Source: an uncultured Flavobacteriales bacterium
GTDB lineage: Bacteria > Bacteroidota > Bacteroidia > Flavobacteriales_D > Crocinitomicaceae
Assembly (NCBI GenBank): GCA_913054135.1
Contig: CAJXJK010000011.1
Coordinates: 1 to 64,000 of the forward strand
Reading direction: 5' to 3'
DNA length: 64,000 nt
Positions 34,760 through 44,393 of the stretch are shown here, piece by piece. Position 1 is the first letter of the stretch; each line of letters opens with the position of its first letter. A program made the translations under genes and the position numbers. Below the pieces are notes generated by a model, which made no database searches, was not told where the DNA came from, and saw only the letters and a program-made list of their open reading frames with translations.

Positions 34760-36091
34760 TTACTTAGCCAAAAGGTTTCTCCACCATTGTTTGGCCTTCA
34801 ATTCTACATTTCGTCCAGTTTTTGAATTAAACTGATCAACTATTTCTTTTTCGTATGTTCTATAAAATTCAGGATCAAAATTCGCCGATCTTAATTCACT
34901 CATAACAACATCTACACTCACTTTTTCTTTCAACCACTTGTCAAAGATGTCATGTCTCATTCTGATTCCAAAAGTATTTATCCCAATGAACTCCCCGCTC
35001 GCTTTATCCCAAACCACATGCACACTGATTTTACCTTTTGGATGCTCCCAAAAGAAACTATTTTCATTTTCTTCTCTATTGGCTAACACCAAACCATAAG
35101 TCTGATATTCTATATCGAAAAATTTGGCCGAGTTAAACCAAGGGCCAGGATTATAAGGCATTTTGTTGCCACATATTGTTTGAGCAACTGTCTCACCCAT
35201 TATTCGGCCGGTATACCAAACCTGTTCTATTGTTCTTCTGCCATTGATTGACTCGTTGAACTGAGCACAATCTCCTATTGCATAAACATCTTGGATATTT
35301 GTTTCGCAAAACTCATTGACTTTAATCCCTCGATCAACTTCAATTTTTGAAGCTTTAACGAATTCAACATTAGGCGATACACCTGCAGTTAAGCCAACTA
35401 TTTGACATTCTACGATATCGCCTTCACTCGTTTTCACGGCTTTAACTCTACCGTCATCACCAGCAATTATTTCTGTTAACTCTGTATTTAGTCTCAAATC
35501 AACCTTATGATCAATGATGTGTCTAGTGATCAAATCACCATCTTCTTCAGGTAAAACCGATCTCCAAAATTTTGATTCTCTCACCAAAAATGTGGTTTCA
35601 ATTCCTCTAGAATGCATCATCTCAGCTAATTCTATTCCAATTAACCCTCCACCTACAATTACAGCATGTTTTGCTGTTTTCGCATTCTCTTCAATCGTTT
35701 CTAAGTCTTGATATGTATATAATCCTTGAACTCCGGGTAAATCTTGACCTGGCCAACCGAACTTATTTGGTTTTGAACCTACGGCAAGCACAAGCTTATC
35801 ATAAGTGATTTTAGAACCACCTTTCATTTCGAGAATTTTAGAATCAGTATCAATGTGATTGACGTAATCAAATACTAAATCAATTCTATTTTTCTCCCAA
35901 AAGTAATCTTCGTAAGGTTTGATATCTTGAAAACGCATATGTCCCATAAAGACATACATTAGAGCAGTTCTCGAAAAAAAGTGTTCTGACTCAGCAGAAA
36001 TTATTACAATTTCATTGTCACTGTTTTTACGAATATGTCTTGCTGCGGTAACGCCTGAAATTCCATTACCGATTATGACTATTTTACTCAT
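34760..36091 (-). CDS. FAD/NAD(P)-dependent oxidoreductase
   Basis: A 443-residue flavoprotein of the pyridine nucleotide-disulfide oxidoreductase class II fold. The FAD-binding dinucleotide motif is IIGNGISGVTAARHI (6-20). The NAD-binding motif is VGGGLIGIELAEMM, and the second FAD contact is VYAIGDCAQF. There is no redox-active CxxxxC pair, so it is like NirB or ferredoxin-reductase subunits rather than a disulfide reductase. It is followed by the membrane FeS protein with a 1-bp gap and is probably its electron donor. Confidence 0.88.
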   Translation of the reverse strand: MSKIVIIGNGISGVTAARHIRKNSDNEIVIISAESEHFFSRTALMYVFMGHMRFQDIKPYEDYFWEKNRIDLVFDYVNHIDTDSKILEMKGGSKITYDKLVLAVGSKPNKFGWPGQDLPGVQGLYTYQDLETIEENAKTAKHAVIVGGGLIGIELAEMMHSRGIETTFLVRESKFWRSVLPEEDGDLITRHIIDHKVDLRLNTELTEIIAGDDGRVKAVKTSEGDIVECQIVGLTAGVSPNVEFVKASKIEVDRGIKVNEFCETNIQDVYAIGDCAQFNESINGRRTIEQVWYTGRIMGETVAQTICGNKMPYNPGPWFNSAKFFDIEYQTYGLVLANREENENSFFWEHPKGKISVHVVWDKASGEFIGINTFGIRMRHDIFDKWLKEKVSVDVVMSELRSANFDPEFYRTYEKEIVDQFNSKTGRNVELKAKQWWRNLLAK

Positions 36092-36154
36092 TCAAGATTT
36101 TGATTTGCTTATCGGTCGATTAAGATAAGTAAAACTTACATGATTTGCTTTGGC

Positions 36155-36913
36155 TTAAGACAGTTTATTCAGTCTTTTTTTGATGTACTCTTCAGTTTTC
36201 GCAATCGACACCACATCAACAGCATATACAGTAAAAGTTAATTCGTTTTGTCCTGTAATTTTTGGAGAAACTTTCTCGTTCACTACCGCCCACGGACATT
36301 GATATAACCAATCAGATATTTTTTGTACAACTTCTTCTGGTTTTCTAGCAACTGTATTGATGACAATTTTAGAAGAATGAAGTTTGCCTTTAGCTTGTCT
36401 TTTAATAAACACAGAACTAGATAATTTTCTGAACGGGATCACCACGATCTCTTCAGAGTCAGTTTTGATTTGGATGTTTCGAGTACCAATTTTATCGAGG
36501 TTCCCGTTATAATCTTCAAAACGCACGGGATCTTTAACAGAGAACTTGTTTTCAATCTTAAATGCGATCCCAGCAAATAAATCTCGCCAGAAATTACGTC
36601 CAGCCAAAATCAATAATAAAAGAAGAATCACTGTGATATAGAGGCTATCGGTAAGAAGCTGATACAAGGCAAATAAAGAGAAAAGACCCCATGTCAATAT
36701 TTCTATTCTATACCTAAGTACGTTCGCCTTTTTTACCGCTTTCCTAGAACCCAAATATGGTACTACATACTTTCTCAAAACCCAGAAAAACCCGAATATG
36801 AAGGCAGCAATTAGTGATAACCATATGATAGTGCTCACTTGGATACTTCCAAATTGATCAGCCGTAAGCTGCTTACCTAAAAGGTCATTGATATTTAACT
36901 CTGAATTCTTCAT
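36155..36913 (-). CDS. MscS-like membrane protein coupled to giant transporter
   Basis: A 252-residue protein with three hydrophobic segments (about 25-45, 68-85 and 90-115) and a beta-rich cytoplasmic domain. The junction LAGRNFWRDLFAGI followed by FSVKDPVRFEDYNGNLDKIG is what MscS channels show between TM3 and the beta domain, and IVVIPFRKL occupies the place of VPNG. The glycine/alanine pore pattern of TM3 is weak, so channel function is uncertain. Its ATG overlaps the stop of the 1681-residue protein by ATGA, implying obligate co-translation. It may be a tension-sensing partner of that transporter, which is an inference. Confidence 0.75.
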   Translation of the reverse strand: MKNSELNINDLLGKQLTADQFGSIQVSTIIWLSLIAAFIFGFFWVLRKYVVPYLGSRKAVKKANVLRYRIEILTWGLFSLFALYQLLTDSLYITVILLLLLILAGRNFWRDLFAGIAFKIENKFSVKDPVRFEDYNGNLDKIGTRNIQIKTDSEEIVVIPFRKLSSSVFIKRQAKGKLHSSKIVINTVARKPEEVVQKISDWLYQCPWAVVNEKVSPKITGQNELTFTVYAVDVVSIAKTEEYIKKRLNKLS

Positions 36914-39900
36914 TTCAAAAATCCTAGTTCAGACAACCAGTTTTCAACATAAGGTTTAGCGATACCTTTAATATAATAGGCATCTCTTTCATTAATAGTA
37001 ATTAATCCTGCCGACTCAAGCATAACGACATTTCTTTCAATCCAATTTGCATTTTCACGACCATATAGACGCACAAGCTCCTTTTTGGTCAAACTATAAT
37101 GAATGAATAATTGATAAATTAAGTTCTTAAGTTCAGACTTATGAATTGACGGGAATTCAACGGTCTTCGGATTATTTAAATAAATATCATGATCTTCAAT
37201 TTTCTCGATAGACGCCAACCATTGGTTTAAGGCAACTCCTATTAACCCGCTTGAGCTGTGATGAAATTTATTTAAAAACTTAGTTGTTTTTGAAGCTGAC
37301 AAGTGTTTCTCAGAAACCCCGTTTATGTGAGCTACGAGTCCACCAGTTTGATGTCTCGTCCAAATTGATTCTCTAATTTGAGCAGGTGTAAGTGGCGCTA
37401 AGATGACTGATCTTGCCACAACATCCTGAATAAATGAAACTTCAGACATTAGCTGATATGCATGAATATTTGTATTCATTACAAAATAATGCTGCGAACC
37501 AAACTCGGCAATCAACTTCGCTAATTCGTCTAATAGTAAATGTCCGTCTTTCGCTTTAATCCACCAACGCTCAATATTTTGAAATACAAAAGTTGTTTTC
37601 TCAGGAATTGAATTCATAATCTCTTCAGCTGTTCCTTTAACCGAAGTGGCTCTTTGAATAGACTTTAGAAGATCTTCTTTCTTACGTGTATTATTAACTG
37701 GTGGATGAACATGATAGGTTTTACCCTTCAGTTCATAATTCGCAACATGTGTTGTTAAAAATGACTTCCCACTTCCACTAGCTCCAAGAATCAAAATGGC
37801 TCCCGAAACTCCTTCATCAATTCTTTTGATTGCAGAATGAATCTTCTTCAACTCTTCTTTATTTGCTTCTATGCTTGCAGAATCAGAATAGTTGGTAGTA
37901 GCATACATTTGTTGGTAGTAGAAAGGCAATTCAGTTTTAGGTTGAATGGCATCCATGAAGTCAGCTATTCTTCCTTGCTCAGAAACGGCAGTACCATACT
38001 GAGACTTGTATTTAATGGCGGAGATGTCTTGTTGCTTTTGCACAAAATAATTCAAGCCATCATTAACTTTTGAACCAACCACTTCATTCACTCTTTGGAA
38101 TGAGCGTGCGATACCACTTCTTCTTTTATGTTGCTTAACATATTGAGTTAGGGATTCTAACTGTTCAATAATTTGATTGATGTCAAGCGCTTTTTTAAGT
38201 CCTTCTTTCCTATCTCTCAATTCAGTTACAAAAGCTTCTTGCGCGGTTGAAATTTGAGATTCACTTTCACTTATTTCGTTTTTAGCGTGAGCAATGGCCT
38301 CTTCTAATTGTACAGTTTCAGATGAAGTAGCATAATTATCTAAGCCTGACTGAATTAGGTTTGTGCCGTTAATGAGTTTACCAATCGCTCTTTTCAGTTG
38401 CTCGTAGAATAACTGAATTTGTTCATGAATTGGATCTTCAAATTCTTTCTTAACCAAATATTCGGTAATATCTCTTAAAGCTAATTTCTCAGTCTCAACA
38501 TTCTTTCCTTGATTATCTCTAATCGCATTTACAGATTTTGCTGACATCAATACAACCTCTTCTGAAATCTCTTTTAACGATTCGTCAATTGACTCCACAA
38601 GATTTCCAACTACTAAATCAGAATTTAAAAAGATCTCCTCATCTAGAATAATGTCTGAATTGATAAGTTCTTTTTCATCTTTAGCTTTTATCGCTTTTTC
38701 AAGATTTGAAATCTTTGTTTTAAATCCTTCAATGTTTTTGTCAAGAGAAATTAGATATGTCTTCTCTGTATAATTAACGGCATCATCAGAGAAGTGCTGT
38801 AATCTAGCAGAGAACTTAATTAGTTGAACATCACTAATTAAATGAGATGTAAAGACCTCTATGTTTCGGTTCCAGTGAGTTGGGAAATCAAGCAGCTCTT
38901 TACGGATTGATTTAACTGTAGAAGGTCCTGTTGCTTTATACTTTTCTTGCAAGACGTGAACATATTTCTTCTCAAGGATAATCTCATTGAGTTGATTAAT
39001 GTTCTCTCTTTCTTTATTTCTAATTCTCTTATAGAAATTGGCAGAAAGTCTTAGTGCTTCTTCATCTAATTCTTTAATTGCCTCATCAAGCTTTTTCTTG
39101 AGTTCTTTTGTCTTATCGACAATTGCATCCGTGTTTCTAATTACGGTTAAGAAATCCCAAACAATATTGTGAAGTAGATTCTTTGATTGATGTAATAGTA
39201 CCAAATTCTGATATCCAAATTCTTGAAATTGATCATATGACTCAAGCATCCCCTCAGAATACCATATTCTTTGAACGGCATTTCTGAACTTCACTTTTCT
39301 CTTAGCTGTTTGAAGTTCACCATCTGGCCCCTTCACCTTTGAAAGTAAGAGCGTAGATGGTAGATGATTAATGAAATCTTCTTTGTGTGAAATATAAAGT
39401 TTAATATCCTTGTCAAATTCTTTAGAGACTATAGGCAATTGATGCTCTACCGCGTCAGATAAAACTTGTTCAACTTTTGAAAGAACAGCATTTAGTTTTA
39501 AATGCATATCAGGTATTTCGTCATCAGCTGAAACACTTTCAAGGAAAACGTCCATCAATTCAATAACTTGAGAAAACATTCTATGATGATAATTCTCTAT
39601 TCGTTCAACACTGTGCTCTGTCAATTCGTGAACGATTCTATTTAGCTCCAGGTCGAACTTTTGAGTGATAGCATTAAATGCCTCATCTGCACAAGCATTA
39701 AGAGCTAATAAATCAGCTTCATCTAATTTTTCAGTTTCAGATTTAAGATCAATATGCTCAATCTTTAAATCGGTTTCATCAAACTGACTTGAAGCCTTAA
39801 CAAGAAGTGTTGTTCCTATTGTTCTAACAAGATTATTAGTACGCTCAACAAAAGTTTCGGCTTCACTCTCCCCTATTTCAGGAATACCGACAAACACCAA

Positions 39901-41955
39901 ATCAGCATCAGCCGAATGAACTTTCATTAATTCGTAGATCGGTTTTTTGTCAATCTCATTATTTACAATCTTGATTTCAGCATCAACTCTAAATTGATCT
40001 AATTCATGTTGAATTCTATTCTCAATTACTTTAAAGTCTACGTTAGTCTCATTCACAAGAAGAATTCGAACGCTAGCTTGAGTCCAATCTGGTGATGACA
40101 AAATGAATTTTGCCAACAGCAACATTAATTCTGAATTATTAGAAACTCCTCTCCACCACAAATCAATTTTCTCTTGCTTTCTGAATCCCCATCTTTCATC
40201 ATAATCGAGATAAAGAACATTGTAATCTAACTCAATTAGTTTTTGAGTCATTTCAGTAAACCATTTCGGATTCTTTGTTTCTCCTGGCCAACCCATTAAG
40301 GCCGTGTTAGGTTCTATTCCTGAAAAACCAAAGGTGCATGCTATACTTTCAATTCCTTTAAATGAGTTTTGAACTTCTAAACTTCTACCGAAAATTCCGT
40401 ACTTCTCTAATTCTTCATCTTCTACCTTTTCTTTCGGTTTTGGAAACAGGACTGTAGCTTCTTCATTCTCATGAAGATCAAAATTGGTGATGATTCCTCC
40501 TTGGCCTGAAACGGCTTTAGAGAACTCAATCATTTTAGTTCGATTCTTAGTTCCAGTACTAAACAATAATGTATTTGGCTTCCAATTTCTTTTGTGATCT
40601 TCTACGGCCTCCATTCTTTTCAGACCCTTTTTAACTATAGTAGACCAAACGGACTGCCAAATGTCACCTGTACCTAAAGCAACTTGTTTTCTGGACAGAT
40701 AGAAATAGATACCCCCGATAATTACTATCGCAGCAACCATGGCTAGCAGATTGAGTTGCGACATTATTACGAATGAAATAATGAACCCCAATAAACCGAC
40801 CCACTTTCTAACTTTGAATGTCGGATTGAAATCTGAACTTGCCCATGATTCTAAGAAGAATGATAAGTTGATGAATCCGTAAGCTGTTAAATAAAACATA
40901 GAAACAACTTCGGCAATAACATTCAGGTCTCCAATTAGAATTCCTGCCTCAGCAATTAGAAGTGTCAGGATTAATGCATTTCTTGGTTCATTTCCTTGCC
41001 CTACACCCTTTGCAAAGAACTTAGGCGTAATCTTATCCACTGACATTGCCTGCAAAATTCTTGGCCCTCCTAAAATTCCGCCTAAAGCAGAAGATAGAGT
41101 TGCTCCAAAAACTCCGGCCAAAACAAATACACCACCAAAAAAGGTGATTTCATATAAGAGGTTACTATTTTCTATGAGCTCTTTATCCGTGAAGTAAGCG
41201 GATAGGAATATGGCTAAGACAACATAAACAACTAAACCTGCCCCAATTGCCAATAAAGTACCGTAAGGAATAGATTTCTTTGGATCTTTCAAATCACCCG
41301 ACATGGCTATACCTGCAGTAAAACCAGTTACCGCCGGGAAAAACAATGCGAACATTGGAAAGAAACCAGGTGAAGAGTAAGAAGCCGGCATCACATCTGT
41401 AGATGCCATAGAAGTATCACCTAAAAAGATTGCAAAGAGGGATAAAACGATTGCTCCCAAAATAAAGAACTGACTTTTGATGGCAATTGAAGTACTAATA
41501 AGTGCAATAATACCAAGCCCTAACAAGCCTAATGAAGCCGTAATTCGAATAGAATTCAAATTGTGAATGTATTCACCTTGCTCATTTACGCTAACTCCGA
41601 ACCCCATTTTGGCATTAGCTATCTCAGCAAAACCAACCATGTAAAGTGCAATTGACAAGGCAGTGGCTACAAAGAGAGTCATCCCTAATGCTCCACCTAT
41701 TGGTAATCCTAAACTTCTAGATAATACGTAGTAAACGCCTCCAGCACCAACTTTTTTATCAGTAGCAATAGAAGATACTGAAAGTCCTGTAGTTACAGAA
41801 ATTGCATGGGCAAGTAAAATTATAATGATGGTTCCCCACAAACCGGAGTTCCCGACCACTTCGCCCATTCTTAAGTACATGATAACACCAAGAATCGTCA
41901 AGATAGAAGGAGTAAATACTCCCGCAAATGTTCCGAATTTCTTTTGTTGTGCCAT
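36910..41955 (-). CDS. Giant cation-chloride-cotransporter-like protein fused to P-loop ATPase
   Basis: A 1681-residue polypeptide. Residues 1-425 form an APC-superfamily membrane domain of SLC12/cation-chloride-cotransporter type: GVFTPSILTILGVIMYLR, then GAGGVYYVLSRSLG, then AGIAMSGDLKDPKKSIP. Residues 440-725 resemble the cytosolic C-terminal domain of that family. Residues 740-1320 are long charged helices, probably coiled coils. Residues 1365-1600 hold a P-loop ATPase with Walker A GASGSGKS (1391-1398), a Walker B-like FVFQNIE (1456-1462, N where D is usual) and sensor-1-like VMNTN (1492-1496). Residues 1605-1681 look like a winged helix. The frame is uninterrupted. No similar fusion is known to me. 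Confidence 0.85.
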   Translation of the reverse strand: MAQQKKFGTFAGVFTPSILTILGVIMYLRMGEVVGNSGLWGTIIIILLAHAISVTTGLSVSSIATDKKVGAGGVYYVLSRSLGLPIGGALGMTLFVATALSIALYMVGFAEIANAKMGFGVSVNEQGEYIHNLNSIRITASLGLLGLGIIALISTSIAIKSQFFILGAIVLSLFAIFLGDTSMASTDVMPASYSSPGFFPMFALFFPAVTGFTAGIAMSGDLKDPKKSIPYGTLLAIGAGLVVYVVLAIFLSAYFTDKELIENSNLLYEITFFGGVFVLAGVFGATLSSALGGILGGPRILQAMSVDKITPKFFAKGVGQGNEPRNALILTLLIAEAGILIGDLNVIAEVVSMFYLTAYGFINLSFFLESWASSDFNPTFKVRKWVGLLGFIISFVIMSQLNLLAMVAAIVIIGGIYFYLSRKQVALGTGDIWQSVWSTIVKKGLKRMEAVEDHKRNWKPNTLLFSTGTKNRTKMIEFSKAVSGQGGIITNFDLHENEEATVLFPKPKEKVEDEELEKYGIFGRSLEVQNSFKGIESIACTFGFSGIEPNTALMGWPGETKNPKWFTEMTQKLIELDYNVLYLDYDERWGFRKQEKIDLWWRGVSNNSELMLLLAKFILSSPDWTQASVRILLVNETNVDFKVIENRIQHELDQFRVDAEIKIVNNEIDKKPIYELMKVHSADADLVFVGIPEIGESEAETFVERTNNLVRTIGTTLLVKASSQFDETDLKIEHIDLKSETEKLDEADLLALNACADEAFNAITQKFDLELNRIVHELTEHSVERIENYHHRMFSQVIELMDVFLESVSADDEIPDMHLKLNAVLSKVEQVLSDAVEHQLPIVSKEFDKDIKLYISHKEDFINHLPSTLLLSKVKGPDGELQTAKRKVKFRNAVQRIWYSEGMLESYDQFQEFGYQNLVLLHQSKNLLHNIVWDFLTVIRNTDAIVDKTKELKKKLDEAIKELDEEALRLSANFYKRIRNKERENINQLNEIILEKKYVHVLQEKYKATGPSTVKSIRKELLDFPTHWNRNIEVFTSHLISDVQLIKFSARLQHFSDDAVNYTEKTYLISLDKNIEGFKTKISNLEKAIKAKDEKELINSDIILDEEIFLNSDLVVGNLVESIDESLKEISEEVVLMSAKSVNAIRDNQGKNVETEKLALRDITEYLVKKEFEDPIHEQIQLFYEQLKRAIGKLINGTNLIQSGLDNYATSSETVQLEEAIAHAKNEISESESQISTAQEAFVTELRDRKEGLKKALDINQIIEQLESLTQYVKQHKRRSGIARSFQRVNEVVGSKVNDGLNYFVQKQQDISAIKYKSQYGTAVSEQGRIADFMDAIQPKTELPFYYQQMYATTNYSDSASIEANKEELKKIHSAIKRIDEGVSGAILILGASGSGKSFLTTHVANYELKGKTYHVHPPVNNTRKKEDLLKSIQRATSVKGTAEEIMNSIPEKTTFVFQNIERWWIKAKDGHLLLDELAKLIAEFGSQHYFVMNTNIHAYQLMSEVSFIQDVVARSVILAPLTPAQIRESIWTRHQTGGLVAHINGVSEKHLSASKTTKFLNKFHHSSSGLIGVALNQWLASIEKIEDHDIYLNNPKTVEFPSIHKSELKNLIYQLFIHYSLTKKELVRLYGRENANWIERNVVMLESAGLITINERDAYYIKGIAKPYVENWLSELGFLK

Positions 41956-42149
41956 TATACCTTACGCGCGTGTTTCTATTAAACCTATGGTTTACGTAAA
42001 AATAAACAGAAATGTTCGGCTTATTGGAAAGAAAGGAAGAAGATGAATGATTATTGATTTGTGAATTTCGCAAATATAAATTCATTATTTTCGAAATTCA
42101 GTTATAATCTGCGGTAAATGATGATGATATTTGTATCAAACAAAACGAT

Positions 42150-42605
42150 ATGAAAAATTTAATATTACTTCCGATTCTACTTTTAATAGTAAACAGTACG
42201 TTTTCACAGGACATCTTGAATATCCAATCAGAAAAGATTGAACTTACTGATGACCTTTCGCAAGAAAACAGCTCTCCTAGCCAAACAGATTTAATTGAAA
42301 ATGATACTGTTTCAAATGACTTAATCAACACATACGTTCAATCAAAACGTAAAAAAGAAAGAAAGAAGATATCACTGTTTACTGGGCTAAAACAAAAACT
42401 TACTTTAAAAAAGGAAAGTAATACAAGCAAGAAGACGGTAAAGAATAAAAAATCTAGAAACATTAAAAGAGCACTTCTTGGCGGTCTTTTAGGTGCTTTA
42501 CTAATGGCATTACTTTACTATATAGTTGGAGTTGTGTTAGGTGTAATTCTCTTAGTTGGAATTATCTATGTGGCGTATTATTTCGGTTGGATTGAATTAT
42601 TCTAA
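42150..42605 (+). CDS. Membrane/exported protein with basic linker, 151 aa
   Basis: A 151-residue protein with a signal sequence (MKNLILLPILLLIVNSTFS), an acidic stretch to residue 60 and a strongly basic segment (about 68-112, rich in Lys/Arg). At the C-terminus are two closely spaced transmembrane segments (ALLGGLLGALLMALLYY and VVLGVILLVGIIYVAYYF, about 113-148) with glycines typical of tightly packed hairpins. No family is recognised. It is divergent from the giant transporter with 194 bp between, so the promoters may be shared. Confidence 0.6.
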   Translation: MKNLILLPILLLIVNSTFSQDILNIQSEKIELTDDLSQENSSPSQTDLIENDTVSNDLINTYVQSKRKKERKKISLFTGLKQKLTLKKESNTSKKTVKNKKSRNIKRALLGGLLGALLMALLYYIVGVVLGVILLVGIIYVAYYFGWIELF

Positions 42606-42794
42606 AGCCTCAAAGAGCTTTACTAATCATAGAGGAAAGAAGTTCAACCCTATCAGCTACAATTTTTTCGATTAACGATTTGGTTGAGAGATCATTTAGC
42701 TTGGTTCAAAAAATGTGATCGATTTTTACAAAACATTAACTCTGGCATCAAATATGAACTGACTGCTTCAAAAGATTATCTATATTTGAAACAA

Positions 42795-43406
42795 ATGAGC
42801 AATCGGGCAAATACATTAGTGCGAAAAGTAAAGTCTAAAGACCTTTTAGATAAATTGAGTCATATTACCAACAGGCTTACAAAAGAAGCAGGTGATGAAT
42901 TCTCTGGTTTATCTGAAGACCAAATGTATTGGAACCCTGATAAAAGTTCTTGGAGCATAGCGCAATGCTTGGCTCATTTAAATGCCTTTCATAGATTTTA
43001 CGTTCCTGTTTTTGTAGAGCGAATTCAAAACACCAGATTTCAAGAAGCGGATGAGCTTTTTCAAAGTTCTCCTTTAGGAAATGCTACCTATATCAAGGTA
43101 AAGTTGGGTAAATTGAAAAATGTAAAGAGAAGTTTAAAGTCTCCTAAAGATTATAATCCTCTAATCAATTCTGCTCTTAAAACAGAAAATGCGTTAGAAG
43201 AATTCATTGATTTTCAAGGTCAACTATTGGAGACCATTGAGGATGCTAGAAAAATAAACATCCGTAAAACTAAAATGTCTTTTTCAAAAAGACCAATCGT
43301 GAGATTGAGAGTTGGAGATGCATTTCAATACATAGTTTATCACTGTGAAAGACACATTGAGCAAGCTAAAAAGGTGAAAGCGAACAAACGCTTCCCTACT
43401 TCTTAA
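42795..43406 (+). CDS. DinB-like four-helix protein
   Basis: A 203-residue protein in the DinB/YfiT-like superfamily. Members form a four-helix bundle that usually binds a metal through three histidines. The phrase WNPDKSSWSIAQCLAHLNAFHRFYVPVF carries the first helix and histidine, and FQYIVYHCERHIEQAKKV holds further histidines near the C-terminus. The start is uncertain: ATG 42795 is used here, but a longer frame opens at TTG 42684. A -7 promoter match TATATTTG lies at 42781-42788, only seven bases before this ATG, which may be chance. The 3' end overlaps the LpxL gene by four bases. Confidence 0.7.
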   Translation: MSNRANTLVRKVKSKDLLDKLSHITNRLTKEAGDEFSGLSEDQMYWNPDKSSWSIAQCLAHLNAFHRFYVPVFVERIQNTRFQEADELFQSSPLGNATYIKVKLGKLKNVKRSLKSPKDYNPLINSALKTENALEEFIDFQGQLLETIEDARKINIRKTKMSFSKRPIVRLRVGDAFQYIVYHCERHIEQAKKVKANKRFPTS

Positions 43407-44326
43407 GATCTAAATTTTTCTAGAAATCTTTTTTTGTGATTGTCCTTCAATTCTTGAAGGTTTTCAGGAACACCTTTTTTCCAACGTTTATGAGACCATA
43501 ACCAGTATTCAGGTTTCAATTGAATTGCTCTTTCAAGACTTCGGATATAATGCTCAGTGATAGCACCATAAGATTCATTCTTAGGTGTCTTTGTCACCAG
43601 CTCAAGTTCTAACTCATACTTGCCTCTTTTCACTTTATGAATCACAGCATTAACAACAGCTGCGTCCATTTGATTAGCCATAATTTCGGCTCCAAAATAG
43701 AAAGCTGTTTCTTGCCCTAAAAATTCCGTCCAATAACAATTTTCATTTTTACCAGGGGATTGATCATTCAATATTAAAGTTGCTGTCGGAGTTCCTTTAT
43801 AAGTTCTTAAGACGTCTCTATAGTTCTCTGCGTGAACAACTTTCATACCAAATCGCTCTCTTCGTGCGTTTAGTTTTTCATCCCAAAACTTATTAGACAA
43901 GGGCATACCGATACCTACAGCTTGAAAATCAAAAAGAAGAGCTTGACTGGTAATTAAAAATTCCCAATTATTGAAATGTGAAGACAAAAAGAGAACATCT
44001 CTTCCCTCTTTATGTAATTCTTGCATCACTTCAGGATTTTTCACTGAAATGCGTTTTCTAAGGCTCTTTTCTGAAATGGTCAAGTTTTTAATTGACTCGG
44101 CAAAGAGGTTAGCAAAAAAACGATAGAATTTTTTAGTAATTCTTTTCTGTTGTTTTGCTGAAGAATCGGGAAATGAATTTTGAACGTTCTCAACTATGAC
44201 CTTTTTACGATAAGGAATCACAAACCTAATGACAAAGTAGAACAGGTCTGACAACAAATAAATGAGCCAGAGCGGCATTACTGACCAAGGCAGTGCTACA
44301 CAGTAATATAGAAAGCGGTCAAGCAC
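43403..44326 (-). CDS. LpxL/HtrB-type lipid A acyltransferase
   Basis: A 307-residue membrane-bound acyltransferase that adds a secondary acyl chain to lipid A or a related lipid, using acyl-ACP. An N-terminal membrane anchor (about 10-38) precedes the acyltransferase fold. The catalytic H-X4-E is H117-FNNW-E122 in SSHFNNWEF. NDQSPGKNENCYWTEFLGQETAF is the second characteristic block. The C-terminus YIRSLERAIQLKPEYWLWSHKRWK is typical of the family. The start is GTG 44326, because no in-frame ATG lies upstream before it. Acyl length preference cannot be read. Confidence 0.9.
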   Translation of the reverse strand: MLDRFLYYCVALPWSVMPLWLIYLLSDLFYFVIRFVIPYRKKVIVENVQNSFPDSSAKQQKRITKKFYRFFANLFAESIKNLTISEKSLRKRISVKNPEVMQELHKEGRDVLFLSSHFNNWEFLITSQALLFDFQAVGIGMPLSNKFWDEKLNARRERFGMKVVHAENYRDVLRTYKGTPTATLILNDQSPGKNENCYWTEFLGQETAFYFGAEIMANQMDAAVVNAVIHKVKRGKYELELELVTKTPKNESYGAITEHYIRSLERAIQLKPEYWLWSHKRWKKGVPENLQELKDNHKKRFLEKFRS

Positions 44327-44393
44327 GAGTGGGTTTTAATGACTAATCTACGATTAATTCCTTACCAATGAATACAAATTTTCGGAAGGAATA

